NCBI GenBank assembly: GCA_018894105.1
Contig: CM032122.1
Coordinates: forward strand, 33,511,404-33,575,403
DNA from: Jacaranda mimosifolia
Lineage: Eukaryota > Streptophyta > Magnoliopsida > Lamiales > Bignoniaceae
Length of the DNA: 64,000 nt
Direction: 5' to 3'
A model generated the notes under the pieces. The model had not been told where the DNA came from. It saw only the letters and a list, made by a program, of their open reading frames with translations, and searched no databases. Positions 1 through 10,169 of this stretch are shown in pieces. A program made the position numbers and the translations under genes. Positions within the stretch are counted from its first letter, which is position 1. Every line of letters begins with the position of its first letter.

Positions 1-452
1 TCTGCTTTCCTCAGGCAAAGCCATTCATGTTGTTGGGACAAGTTTGTGCTCCTATCCCACTTTTTCTAAAGCTGAAATTTTCTTTTCATATCTTTATTGT
101 ATTCAATATTCCAACGTGCAAAAATGAGAATAAAAATTCAATTACTAGTAATACTTTAGGACATGTATATTAGTACTATATATATAGGTACGAAGGTCAT
201 TATCTGCAGTGGCAATTGTTAAAAATATAAATGCTACTCTTTTAGCCTTTTAAAATTTGCCACGTCTATACTGACACTTCATAATTGAGCCTCTATTATT
301 TTAGATTGTATGTCTATTCTCACTTTTATGACTGACGATTAGACTGTAAAGTAAAACTGCTACTATTTTAGCATTTGATGCTTGATGATCCTTAAGATCC
401 TTATTCATCCACTTGAAATATATATATATATATATATATATGTTACGCCAAG
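1..452. other. Intergenic, no gene assigned
   Basis: AT-rich DNA. The first 124 bases are less AT-rich and stay open in frame 2 for 41 codons up to a TGA at 125-127. This could be the last exon of a gene that begins left of the window, but I recognise no family. A (TA)n run lies at about 420-441. Confidence 0.3.
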
Positions 453-544
453 GGCATGGACTATGATCAGCTGGCATAAGTCTCTCACATAATATGGACG
501 ATCAGGGATTCGAACTCTAACGAACTATTGATATACGTATGTAT

Positions 545-550
<6 letters not shown>
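453..550 (+). mobile_element. tRNA-derived SINE-like copy (degenerate)
   Basis: Related by eye to the better-preserved copy at 53740-53859. It has the same order: a box-A-like stretch, a CATAAGTCTC segment, a box-B-like GATTCGAACTC at 507-517, then a tail ending GTATAAATAA. It runs into a (CA)n(TA)n microsatellite. No target duplication could be found, so the borders are approximate. Confidence 0.5.

Positions 551-597
<47 letters not shown>
549..597. repeat. (CA)n-(TA)n microsatellite
   Basis: About 17 CA units followed by about 8 TA units, directly after the SINE-like tail. Such runs often grow from SINE tails. Confidence 0.9.
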
Positions 598-1196
598 GGG
601 TGAATTATAGGCGGACCTTTTTTAGGTTTGGTGTAATTACCAAAAGATTCTCATTTTTTCCTAAATTACAAATAACCTCCTAAAGCTTTGCACCGTCTAA
701 CAATAAAGTCCAATTGTTAGTTGATGTTAGGATCTCTTGGGCGCACTATTAAAAAAAGTGAGAGAAATTTATAATATTTAAAATTTTCAGGTGCTATTTG
801 TAATATATTTAAACTTTCAGGAGTTAATTATAATATTATTATAATGACAAAAATTGATAGTTTATTAATTATATAAGTTTTTTATAGTGAAATAGTACTT
901 TATATTTTATTCTTAATAGATTAAATTTTCTAAATGTTGGGGAAATAGAAATTCTATATAATAGTAACTAATCCAATCAATAAAGGCATGTAAGTTGTTT
1001 ATATGTTACATCTCCTTGCATTCTTCTTTGATTGCTCATTTACTTAGCTCTTCTTTTTGTAATAAATAAATTAGACGCATCAGTAATAAGTGCAACATCA
1101 GTTACTACTATTAGAGGCTTATTTGTAATATTATGGAAAGATGAGAGTCTTTTGGTAATTACACCTCACCTCACGGATGTAATTTTAGTTCACCCA
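597..1196. mobile_element. MITE-like element with long terminal inverted repeats
   Basis: The left end starts TGGGTGAATTATAGG and contains GGTGTAATTACCAAAAG. The right end, read on the minus strand, starts TGGGTGAACTAAAAT and contains the same GGTGTAATTACCAAAAG, giving inverted repeats of about 54 bp around a 490-bp AT-rich core with no transposase. No clear target duplication is visible because the left flank is a (TA)n run. A related end lies inverted at about 1311-1366 and another related sequence at 56399-56530, so this is a dispersed family. The superfamily is not determined. The small open frame inside (1032-1214) has no coding character. Confidence 0.6.
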
Positions 1197-1653
1197 TTTC
1201 TATTTTTTCCCTAATTTTGTTGTAAGGACATTTCGAACTTTTCACAATTTTTTGGTTGTATTACATATCAATTTTCTATATAAAAAGTTTATTTGTATTT
1301 AGAAAAAAGCAAGGATCTTTTAATAATTACACCAAATTTCAGGAGATGTGGCTACAGTTCACCTTATATATATTTGTGTGTGTGTATTTTGTGACTTCTA
1401 ATAGACCCATACAAGAGCTTAAGTTGAAAGGAATTAGTAAAGGATTCAAAATTTATGCTTAAGTTTTCAAAATTTGTATGCCATTCCATTTCTTATTTTA
1501 CAAAATCTTTTGTAGAGTGCACGGTAAGGATGTTATTATATTTTTCATTTTTTTCTCTAGAAAAAATATTAATTCTTTTTTCTGTCAAAAATAAAAAAGT
1601 TACAAGATATTAATGTTTGGAAATTTTCTTCCTTTTATAATAACAATATTTTT

Positions 1654-1666
1654 TTATTTATTTATT

Positions 1667-1726
<60 letters not shown>

Positions 1727-1741
1727 TTTTTTTTTTTTTTT
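1654..1741. repeat. (TTTA)n-(TTA)n-(T)n microsatellite
   Basis: A compound run of about 6 TTTA units, about 17 TTA units and a T run. The long Ile/Phe-only reading frame across it is an artefact of the repeat. Confidence 0.95.
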
Positions 1742-3320
1742 ATTTTTATTTTTAACGAAAAAACGAAGGTTGTCCCCAAAACCTTAAAAACAAAATCCAG
1801 AGTCGACTTCTCACAATTGTGAAGTCAAGGCCTGCAATATAATCTGAAAAACCAAATTCACGACATTTTGGGGCCCATATTTTCAACCCCATGGTTTCCC
1901 GGAAAATGATGATAAAGAAAAAAATATAATATTTTATTTTATTTTTTCCTTTGTTGGTCAATTGTACTGAAATTTTCAAGAAAATATTTGATTTTAATTT
2001 GACAAGTTTAATATATTCTAGTTGATGTTGCATATAATAAGATTTTGAGTCCTTTCCATAAATTAAAGAATGGTGAGCTTTTGCTCCTAGAATGTGCCCA
2101 CGAAAAATTAGTGTTTAAGTTGCAAAAAATGATTGTTTAAGTTGGTTTTTAATTTGTATATCAGTTAGGTTCTTCGTGCGCTTAAACCCATTTAGATTAT
2201 AGAATCCATCTTGAGTGGACGACTATCTCCAACTCTGAATCACGTCAGCTAAAATAGCACCCTAAAAATATAACACATCAAATAATATTTCCCTTCTCCA
2301 ACCCAAGATACTACTTTTTATATTATTTTAATGTATATAAATATTATTTTAATATATTTAGACTATTTATTCTACTTTTTTTATATTTATATTTTTATTA
2401 ATTATTAATAATTAAAAAAAATTATTTTGTTAAACAACTTATCAAAAGGTACAAATTTGAAGCCTGGAAGAAAAAGAACAATACAAATAAATTTATGAAC
2501 TGGTACAAATTAGTTATCACAATTTGATGATATAAATCTTACTTACAAAAAAAAAAATTCACAATAACCAGTCAGTCAAAATATATATATATAATTTTAC
2601 ACTTAAATTTTTTGAAATATATGAAATATATAATTTTATAGATAAATATATGAAAATTAAAATTTACTTATAAATTAATACGTAAATTAATATATCTTTT
2701 GAAATTCTTTACATTAGTTAAAATAAATTAAATAAAACATAAAATAATAAAATAAGAATTTGGTCAAGGTTAAATACTAAAGGTTTTATATTTAGATTCT
2801 AAATAGGATTTGGTTGGGGCAACCCAAATGCTATCCAAAATAGCACCCCAATGGACCTCCATTGTGGATGGTCTTAGGTGGGCTCAATGCCCCCCTTTTT
2901 ATTTAATCAATTTAGTCTCTTGTTGAGTTTTTACTTTTATACCTTAGGGTCTTAATTTGGTACACCATCTAGTCCCTGACTTTCAATTGGAATTTTACCT
3001 TTGAAAATTGAAAGTATAGTTTAATTGTTATTTTTAATTTTTCTTACCATGATAATTAATTTTATTATTGTTTTTGTTTTAACTTGTCCTTTTGATTTAT
3101 TTTTAATTAATTTAATGGTCAATTAACTAATTAATTGATTAATTAATAATTTTTATTTATTCATTACTGTAGGAAGCCTTGCTTTACTAGCGATTCTTAT
3201 TCTTCAAGAGTCTTGACAATATTATATTGCTCAAGACTTGAAGACTCTCCTTCATTGCATGCAGGACGAGTTTGAAAGGTTAGTCTTTTATCTTCTCTTT
3301 ACTTTTTTCCACTACTCACA
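1742..3320. other. Intergenic, no gene seen
   Basis: AT-rich sequence with many stops in all frames. No coding exon, RNA gene or bounded repeat was recognised. It ends at the left border of the copia LTR. Confidence 0.5.
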
Positions 3321-4595
3321 TGTTGTTGCAGAATACTAACAACATGCAGCAGGGCGATATAACACATGTAAAGCAATTTAGATTATCAATTGAGTTTGAA
3401 ACAAATAACCAAAGGAAAAACGTGCGTCACATTATAAATTTAAGTATAATAGGCATAATAAGAATTATGCATTCAACATGATCAAGGCATAACAGAATTC
3501 ATATATTCAACATGATACGATATTCGAAAAAGCCAAAAATTACATAACAAACTGAGGCATCAAAACAGAAAGAACATGCAATAAGATTTATGTAATTTCA
3601 AAACACGAAATTAAAGAAACTTATCTAAGATCTTGTATCGTGACAGAATCAGTCGAATGATCAAATCATAGATGAATTTTGCTTGCCTTGAAGAAATAAA
3701 TGCCCCAACTCACCAGTGCAATGGGTACAACGCTGCTCCTCCCAGGATAAGATGGTCCAGAACGATCAGTTGCACTCCTTCTCGTTTACCTCGAACAGTA
3801 ACTCAATTTGCCGAAATCATATAGCCGAAGCTCAGTTGAAGATAGGGAGATATGAGAGAGGATACGTGAGTAAGCAATAAAGGAGAAAAACTATGTTGTG
3901 TGTATTAAGTCTGCCAGTGGCGACCTCTTTTATAGAGGAAATTAGGGCCGACTGCATTTAATGGCCTCAAACACGTTTTTGGGCTTTAACTGATGGTCGA
4001 ACCTTAATTACGAGCGTCTAGCGGCTAGGGTTTTTACTTGGTCAAACCCAAACATTCGATCGGCTATGATCTCCAATTAGGGTTTTTATTTGGTCAAACC
4101 CTAGCATCCGATCAAGCCCATTAAGTAAAAATTCCAATTGAATTTTGTCCAAAAAGATAAAATTGAGACTGAGGTAATTCACCCTAACGCCAGCGTTCGG
4201 AGCCGAAGCTGGGCGGCGGCGGCGGCAGCGGCGGCAGCAGCGGCGCGCGTGTGGTCCACCTATATGAACCCCCTAATGAATACTTGTAGCAAGCATTCAT
4301 TCTTAAGCTCAATATATACTAGTCCACACTTATGTATAAAACCAATATGTGACAAGTGAAGGGTTGAAATAACCCTTCAACTCCTCCACTTAGTTTTATA
4401 AGGCCTAAACTAGTCTCCACTTTGTTAAAGTTCCTATGTGGGACAAAATCAATTCATATTACTTAACCATTTTTTCCTCTTCTATTTTTAACACTATCAT
4501 TATATTTGGATTCCAACCTATTTGGCATCCATCCAAGTATAGTTTCTCTCTTTTTAAACATATAATTAGACTAATATAGGGAATTACATTATGCC
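3321..4595 (-). repeat. LTR (3' LTR) of the copia element
   Basis: It aligns with 8072-10169 from TGTTG...CTAACAACATGCAGCAGGG at the left to GGGAATTACATTATGCC at the right. The left end gives the expected CA terminus on the minus strand; the right terminus is less certain, and TG...CA could close at 4588. A GGC-rich run at about 4212-4250 is longer here than in the other LTR, suggesting triplet expansion. The Ala-rich frame over it is a by-product. Confidence 0.75.
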
Positions 4596-5114
4596 GATAA
4601 AGGTTATCAGATTCAACATAGCTCGCTTTCAACAATGGTACCTTCCGATTTGAACCACTCCTTAAGTTATCCAACTTCTGCCACCACCGGGCCAAATGGA
4701 TCTAAGCCTTGAATTTGTACCAGTGATTGCAAATGCATCTATCAGTAACAACGAGCTAAAGGCTATGTACTGATCTTTAGGGTTGACACAATAAGGCCAT
4801 GTGTCCCGATCTTGTATCATGAATGCTTGTCAAGGAACAACCCAATTCCTTTAGTCGCGGCCAAAGGACTACATTCACTTAGTTGGATGCACTGCTCGCA
4901 TCTCATACAAAAGGCTTGACCCCATTCAGAGTTAACCTCTTATTATACCAGTAGTAGTCAGCACTTATCAAGTAATCAGGGGATAGACACTAGATACAAA
5001 GTATCAATCTAATTTTTAGGTGCAACTTGATATACTCAGTAGCTTGTTTATACCACATTGAACCTACTTTGTGGAATCTCCACTTAGTTAGGTTGGGTTG
5101 CTACTGCAGGTATA
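4596..5114 (-). other. 3' untranslated internal part of the copia element
   Basis: This lies between the end of RNase H and the 3' LTR on the minus strand. Open frames are short and I see no domain. It explains the spacing between pol and the LTR. Confidence 0.5.
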
Positions 5115-6547
5115 TCACTGATGGGTTTCTAGTCTTATCCCCAACCTAAATTTATGAACTGAGGACAAATTAAGTCCTTTAGTTAGAGGGTCTGCAATTT
5201 TGTCTTTGGATCCAACAAAGTGAATTGCTATAACCCTATCAGACACTAACTCCCTTGTAGACTTTAGTCTAACTTGGATGTGTCTTTTAGTCTTTTGATT
5301 GAACTTTGAACTTCTAATCTTTGCAATTGTGGTTTGGTTATCACAATGTATTGCAATTCCCAGAATAGGTTTGGTTACCATGGGCAATTGTACCATCGGC
5401 CCATATAGTTATTTTGCCTCTATCCCAATTGTATCCAAAGCACACAACTCAGCCTCAAAAGTGGATCGAGTTACCAAAGTCTGTTTAGTAGACTTCTAGG
5501 AGACAGTGCCCCCACCTAAGGTAAATACATACCCTGTACACCCATTACTATTGGAGTTTTTGGCTATCCAACTAGCGTCACTATACCCTTCCAGCACTAC
5601 AAGAAATCTCTTGTAGTGCAAGGCTAGTGAAGCTGAACCCTTTAGTATCGAAGTACCTTATCCAAAGCCTCCCAATGAGTTCGATTAGGACAGCTTGTAT
5701 ATCTAGCAAGCTTAGAGACCACAAATGAGATATCTGGTCTCGAATCATTTGCAAGATATTGCAAGCTACCAATTATTTGAGAATACCTTAATTGAGACAC
5801 TGGTACACCGATTTCATTCTTAAAGAGAGTCACTGAAGGATCATATGGTATTTTTGCGATTCTACTTTGTTCATAGCCAAATTTCTCAATTATCTTCTCA
5901 ACATAGTGAGACTAAGAGACTGTTATACCCTCAGTTGAACGAGTCAACTTAAGTCCAAGAATCATATTTGCAACACCCATATCTTTCATTTCAAACTTAT
6001 TCTTTAAGAAACACTTAGTCTCATTGATAATCTCAATGTTGGAGCCAATCAGCAAAATGTCATCTATATACAAGCATAACATAATACAATTATCACCTTT
6101 AACTTTGCAGTAGACGCACTTGTCATTATCATTTACTGTGAAGCCAAATGACAGTACGATTTTGTCAAACTTTTCATGCCATTGTTTAGGTGCTTGTTTC
6201 AGACCATAAAGTGATTTAACAAGCTTGCATTGTTTAGGTGCTTGTTTCAGACCATAAAGTGATTTAACAAGCTTGCAAACTTTTTGCTCATTTCTAGGAG
6301 CTACAAATCCCTCAGGCTGATCCATATAGATTTCTTCCTCAAGATCACCATACAGAAATGCTGTTTTCACATCCATATGGTGAATAAAGTATCTTTTATT
6401 ATCTTTTGTTAAGACCCCATTGAACTCACAAATATATGTGTGTACTAAGTCAAGAACTTTAGCTTGCCTTTCAATCAAGTGGTAAAGGCTTTCTAACTGG
6501 CTTAGCTTCAGCACATATTTGACATTTATGACCTCGTTCAATTTCAT
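5115..6547 (-). pseudogene. Copia pol remnant: integrase start, reverse transcriptase, RNase H
   Basis: Read on the minus strand. The HHCC zinc-binding part of the integrase region (GHKCQICAEAKPVRKP) is at about 6475-6545, in a different frame from the following text. Next come integrase core residues (LDLVHTYICEF...RYFI), which join directly to reverse transcriptase (HHMDVKTAFLYGDLEEEIY) near 6385. Most of integrase and the start of reverse transcriptase are therefore deleted. The YIDDIL catalytic motif (usual YVDD type) is intact at about 6055-6072. A perfect 48-bp tandem duplication at 6181-6276 repeats LVKSLYGLKQAPKQ in frame. The thumb/connection region (IGSLQYLANDSRPDISFVVSKLARYTS) is at 5642-5833. 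RNase H with HCDNQTTIA, KRHIQVR and KDKIADPLTKGL is at 5115-5396. Frames change between these blocks, so this is a pseudogene. Confidence 0.85.
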
Positions 6548-6839
6548 GTTTAGGAATTAGATTTAAGTCACCATTCATTTGACAAAACTAAAATTTAAGT
6601 GTCCTAAACGACTATGCCAAATAGATGAATTCTCAACAATATTAATAACAGAAAAATTAGGAAATTCAATTTTATTAGAACCAATAATGTTTTCAACTCA
6701 TAACTTGAACAAACCATCAGAAAGATAACCTTTACAAATGAAAGTTCCGTAATGTAAAATTACAACTGTATTCAATTTAAAAGAAATTTCATAACCCTCC
6801 CTAACTATTACAGAACCACTAATTATATTTCTTCGGACT

Positions 6840-7080
6840 TCTGGAACATGATGCACCCTTTACAAAGACAGTATGCGCCCTGAAGGAAATTTCAGGTTCA
6901 CGCGTCCTATCCCAAACACTTTGGTTGCACTTGAGTTTTCCATCGTCACAGTCCTTCTGCTAACAGGCTGGTAAGATACAAACAGTGATTTGTCAGCACA
7001 AACATACACATTAGCACCAGGGTCTATCAACCAATCATAGGGTTCATAGATAGAGAATAATTCGAGTTTGAAAGAAACGT
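6840..7080 (-). pseudogene. Copia aspartic protease remnant
   Basis: On the minus strand, 6980-7040 reads WLIDPGANVYVCADKSLF, which matches the copia protease start (usually W-x-x-D-S/T-G-A). The catalytic D(S/T)GA is DPGA here: the residue after the Asp is Pro, probably one base change from Ser. VHHVPEVRRNIIS, a typical later protease segment, follows at about 6815-6855 after an in-frame stop. Inactive as read. Confidence 0.7.
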
Positions 7081-7963
7081 ATCTCCAACAACCATATTGA
7101 CGACTGGTCCAGCAGACTGGGCTTTAACCTTGGCTTTCTTGGAGGAACACTTCTTAGCCCAATGCCCCTTTTGTCCACAATTTCAACAAGGCCTGTTTGC
7201 CTTAGGTTTCTTATTATCTTTGGCTTTTCCTTTATCAATGGTTTTAGAGTTCGAGTTCATTTGGTTCATTTTATTGATGACTTTCTTCTTTCCTATTATC
7301 ACATTTGCCTTAGGGATATACTCAACAGGAACATTGTGAGTTTGATTTATGTGTTCCTCTTCAATACTTATGGCGATCATTAGATCATCTGAAGTCAATT
7401 TCCTTTTTTGATGATTTAGAGTCATGCCGAAACTTTTCCATGACTTTGGGAACTTAACAAAAATTGACATGACCATAAATTTCTCAGGAAGTTTCATATC
7501 AGCATCAGCCAGGGAATGCTCTAGATTGATGAGCTCATGTGTCTATTCAGATACAGACCTGCCCTCAACTATCTGATACTTCAGGAATTTGGAAATTGAA
7601 TACTTTTTGAGCCCCTGCTGTTCAGTATTGTATTTCCTATCCAATTCATCCCCTAAAGACTTAGCCGTATAGGAATCAGAATAGTATACATCGAAGAGTG
7701 TATCAAACAAAGTTGACAAAATTACTCCTCGATCAATCTAATCCCTCATTTTCCATTCGACTATTTCTTTAGTCTTAAGATTAGTATCAGTTGATTCTGG
7801 CATGGTCAACTGAGTCAACGAAAGAAGACCTTTCATCGTCAGCCAGATTTCCATGCGCTGTTGCCAATTCTTAAAATACTGGCCCGAGAATTTTTTCGAC
7901 AGTCCGGAAAGGTCAACTTTCGCTGACACTATATCACCAACAGCATAAGAAGTAGAACCCATT
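7081..7963 (-). pseudogene. Copia gag remnant with broken zinc knuckle
   Basis: On the minus strand, the N-terminal part begins MGSTSYAVGDIVSAK with LSKKFSGQYFKNWQQRMEIWL (about 7738-7963), a copia gag start. The C-terminal gag is at 7183-7497 (KLPEKFMVMSIFVKFPKSW, then EEEHINQ and a Lys-rich stretch). The CCHC knuckle at about 7148-7187 reads C-stop-N-C-G-Q-K-G-H-W-A-K-K-C: a TGA sits inside the knuckle while the rest of the motif stays in frame. The middle of gag (7498-7737) is broken by stops or frameshifts. Confidence 0.8.
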
Positions 7964-8071
7964 ACAGATTTCCAAAGAAAAGAAAAAAACCCTAAAGCAG
8001 GATATCTAATCAGAAATCTCAGCAAAATTTATATTAGATAAAGACACACATAATGTTAGTTTCTTCAAGAT

Positions 8072-10169
8072 TGTTGCTGCAAAACACTAACAACATGCAG
8101 CAGGGTAACGATATAACGCATGTAAAGCAATTCAGATTATCAATTGAGTTTAAAACAGATATCAAAGGGAAAACGTGCATATTTATCAAATTATAAATTT
8201 TAGTATAATAGGCATAATAAGAATTATACATTCAATAGGATCAAGGCATAACAAAATTCATATATTCAACATGATACGATATCCGAAAAAGCTAAAAGTT
8301 ACATAACAAATCGAGGCATCAAAACAGAAAGAACATGCGATCAAATTTACGTAATTTAAAAATAGAAAATTAAAGAAACTTATCTAAGATTCTGTATCAT
8401 AATAGAATTAGTCGGATGACCAAATCACAGATGAATTCTGTTTGCCTTGAAGAAATGAATGCCCCGACTCACCAGTGCAACGGGTACAACGCTTCTCCTC
8501 CCAAGATAAGATGGTCCAGAACGATTAGGTGCACTCATTCTCGTTCACCTCAAACAGTAACTCAATTCGCCGGAATCAGATAGGCGAAGCTCAGTTGAAG
8601 ATAGGGAGATATAAGAGAGGATACGTGAGTAAGCAAGAAAGGAGAAAGACTGTGTTGTGTGTATTAAGTCTGCCAGTAGCGGACTCCTTTATAGAGAAAA
8701 TTAGAGCTAGCTGCATTTAATGGCCTCAAACACATTTTTGGGCTTTAACTGGCAGTCGAACCCTAATTAAGAGCGGCTAGAGTTTTTACTTGGTCAAACT
8801 TAGGGCTGTAAATGGATATTCGAAAATTCATTTACCGTTCGCATTCGTATTCGTTTATACAAAATTTATCCACATTCGTTAAAGTAGATCTTATCCGCAT
8901 TCGACTAGTAGATATCTGATTATAAATAGATACAAATATGGTAAATGCGTATTGGATCCATTTAATATTTGATCCGAATATATATTTATTAAATAATATG
9001 TTATTTATATTTTTCAATAAAAATCTCATAATCCATATATGTATATATATAAATTATAATTGAAGAATTGGAAAGAAAAAAGAATAAATTTAAAAAATTA
9101 TTGTAATATAGAGAGAAAAAAATTGAAGAAAAAAGTTAATCAACATAATTATTGTTGGTTGACTTTATAATTAATATACTTAAATGCCATTATTATTATT
9201 ATTAATAATAAGTACTAATAATTAATTATAAAGTCAATTATTAATTAGAAACTATGCTATTTGTTTGATTGCTTTCGTTTTAATGAAATTATATAGTTCC
9301 TTCTATTAATTAAAATATGTATTTGTTATAGGTTCATAAATTCACGTATTTGGATATTCATAAATGAATATCTAAATAATTATCATCGAATATGAATATA
9401 AAATAAAAATTTGAATACGGATAAGTTTAATAAAATATAAATAAATTTGAATAATTATAATCAAATACAGATATATCTGAATTCGATCGATATCCAATGA
9501 ATACGAATTTGGATATCATTTTTAAATATCCGTCAAATCTGAATTCGTATCCAAATATTCGAAAAGTTAAAAGAATATGAATATGAAAACAGTGTATCCG
9601 ATCCGTTTAATATCCGTTTACACCCCTAATCAAACCCTAACATCCAATCGGCTATGATCTCCAATTAGGATTTTTACTTGGTCAAATCATAACATCCGAT
9701 CAAGCCCATTAAGTAAAAATTCTAATTGAATTTTGTCCAAAAAGGTAAGACTGAGACTGGGACAATTCTCCCTAACGCTTGCGCTTGGATCTAGAGCCGG
9801 GCCGGGCGATGGCAGCGGTGCGCGTGTAGTCCACCTATATGAACCCCCTAATGAACACTTTTAGCAAGCATTTATTCTTAAGTCTAATATATACTAGTCC
9901 ACACTTATTTATAAAACCAATTTAGGATAAGTGAAGGATTAAAATAGCCCTTCAACTCCTCCATTTAGTTTTATAAGGCTCAAACCAGTCTCCACTTTGT
10001 TAAGGTTCCTATGTGGGACAAAATCAATTTATAGCACTTAACCATTTTTTCCCTCCTCTATCTTTAACGGTATCATTATCTTTGAATTCCAATCTAATTA
10101 GTATCCATCCAAATATAATTTCTCTTTTTAAACATGTAATTAGACTAATATAGGGAATTACATTATGCC
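8072..10169 (-). repeat. LTR (5' LTR) of the copia element, interrupted
   Basis: It aligns with 3321-4595 on both sides of an inserted element at 8801-9628. Shared landmarks are CTAACAACATGCAGCAGGG at the left, GGATACGTGAGTAAGCAA in the middle and GGGAATTACATTATGCC at the right. The differences from the other LTR are substitutions and small indels. No primer-binding site for initiator tRNA was recognised just inside the left end. Confidence 0.75.
8801..9628. mobile_element. hAT-like non-autonomous element nested in the LTR
   Basis: Left end TAGGGCTGTAAATGGAT, right end (minus strand) TAGGGGTGTAAACGGAT. The 828 bp between are missing from the matching place in the left LTR, so the borders are set by an empty-site comparison. 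Flanks GTCAAACT (8793-8800) and ATCAAACC (9629-9636) agree at 6 of 8 positions, as expected for an aged 8-bp hAT target duplication. The interior is AT-rich, full of short subterminal repeats of the ATGGATATTCG type, and has no transposase frame. Confidence 0.8.

Larger units (their letters stand above)
3321..10169 (-). mobile_element. Decayed Ty1/copia LTR retrotransposon with a nested insertion
   Basis: On the minus strand the order is LTR (8072-10169), gag, zinc knuckle, protease, integrase remnant, reverse transcriptase, RNase H, a 3' untranslated stretch and LTR (3321-4595). This domain order, with integrase before reverse transcriptase, defines the copia class. The two LTRs are direct repeats of about 1.27 kb once the 828-bp insertion in the right copy is removed. 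They differ often by eye, so the insertion is old. I could not identify an initiator-Met primer-binding site, a clear polypurine tract or a 5-bp target duplication. The coding part has stops, frameshifts and an internal deletion, so the element cannot move by itself. Confidence 0.85.

Noticed and set aside
1613..1822. Ile-rich open frame
   Set aside because: It is a reading of the (TTA)n-(T)n microsatellite, not a gene.
4138..4359. Ala-rich open frame
   Set aside because: It lies in the copia LTR and comes from the GGC-triplet run.
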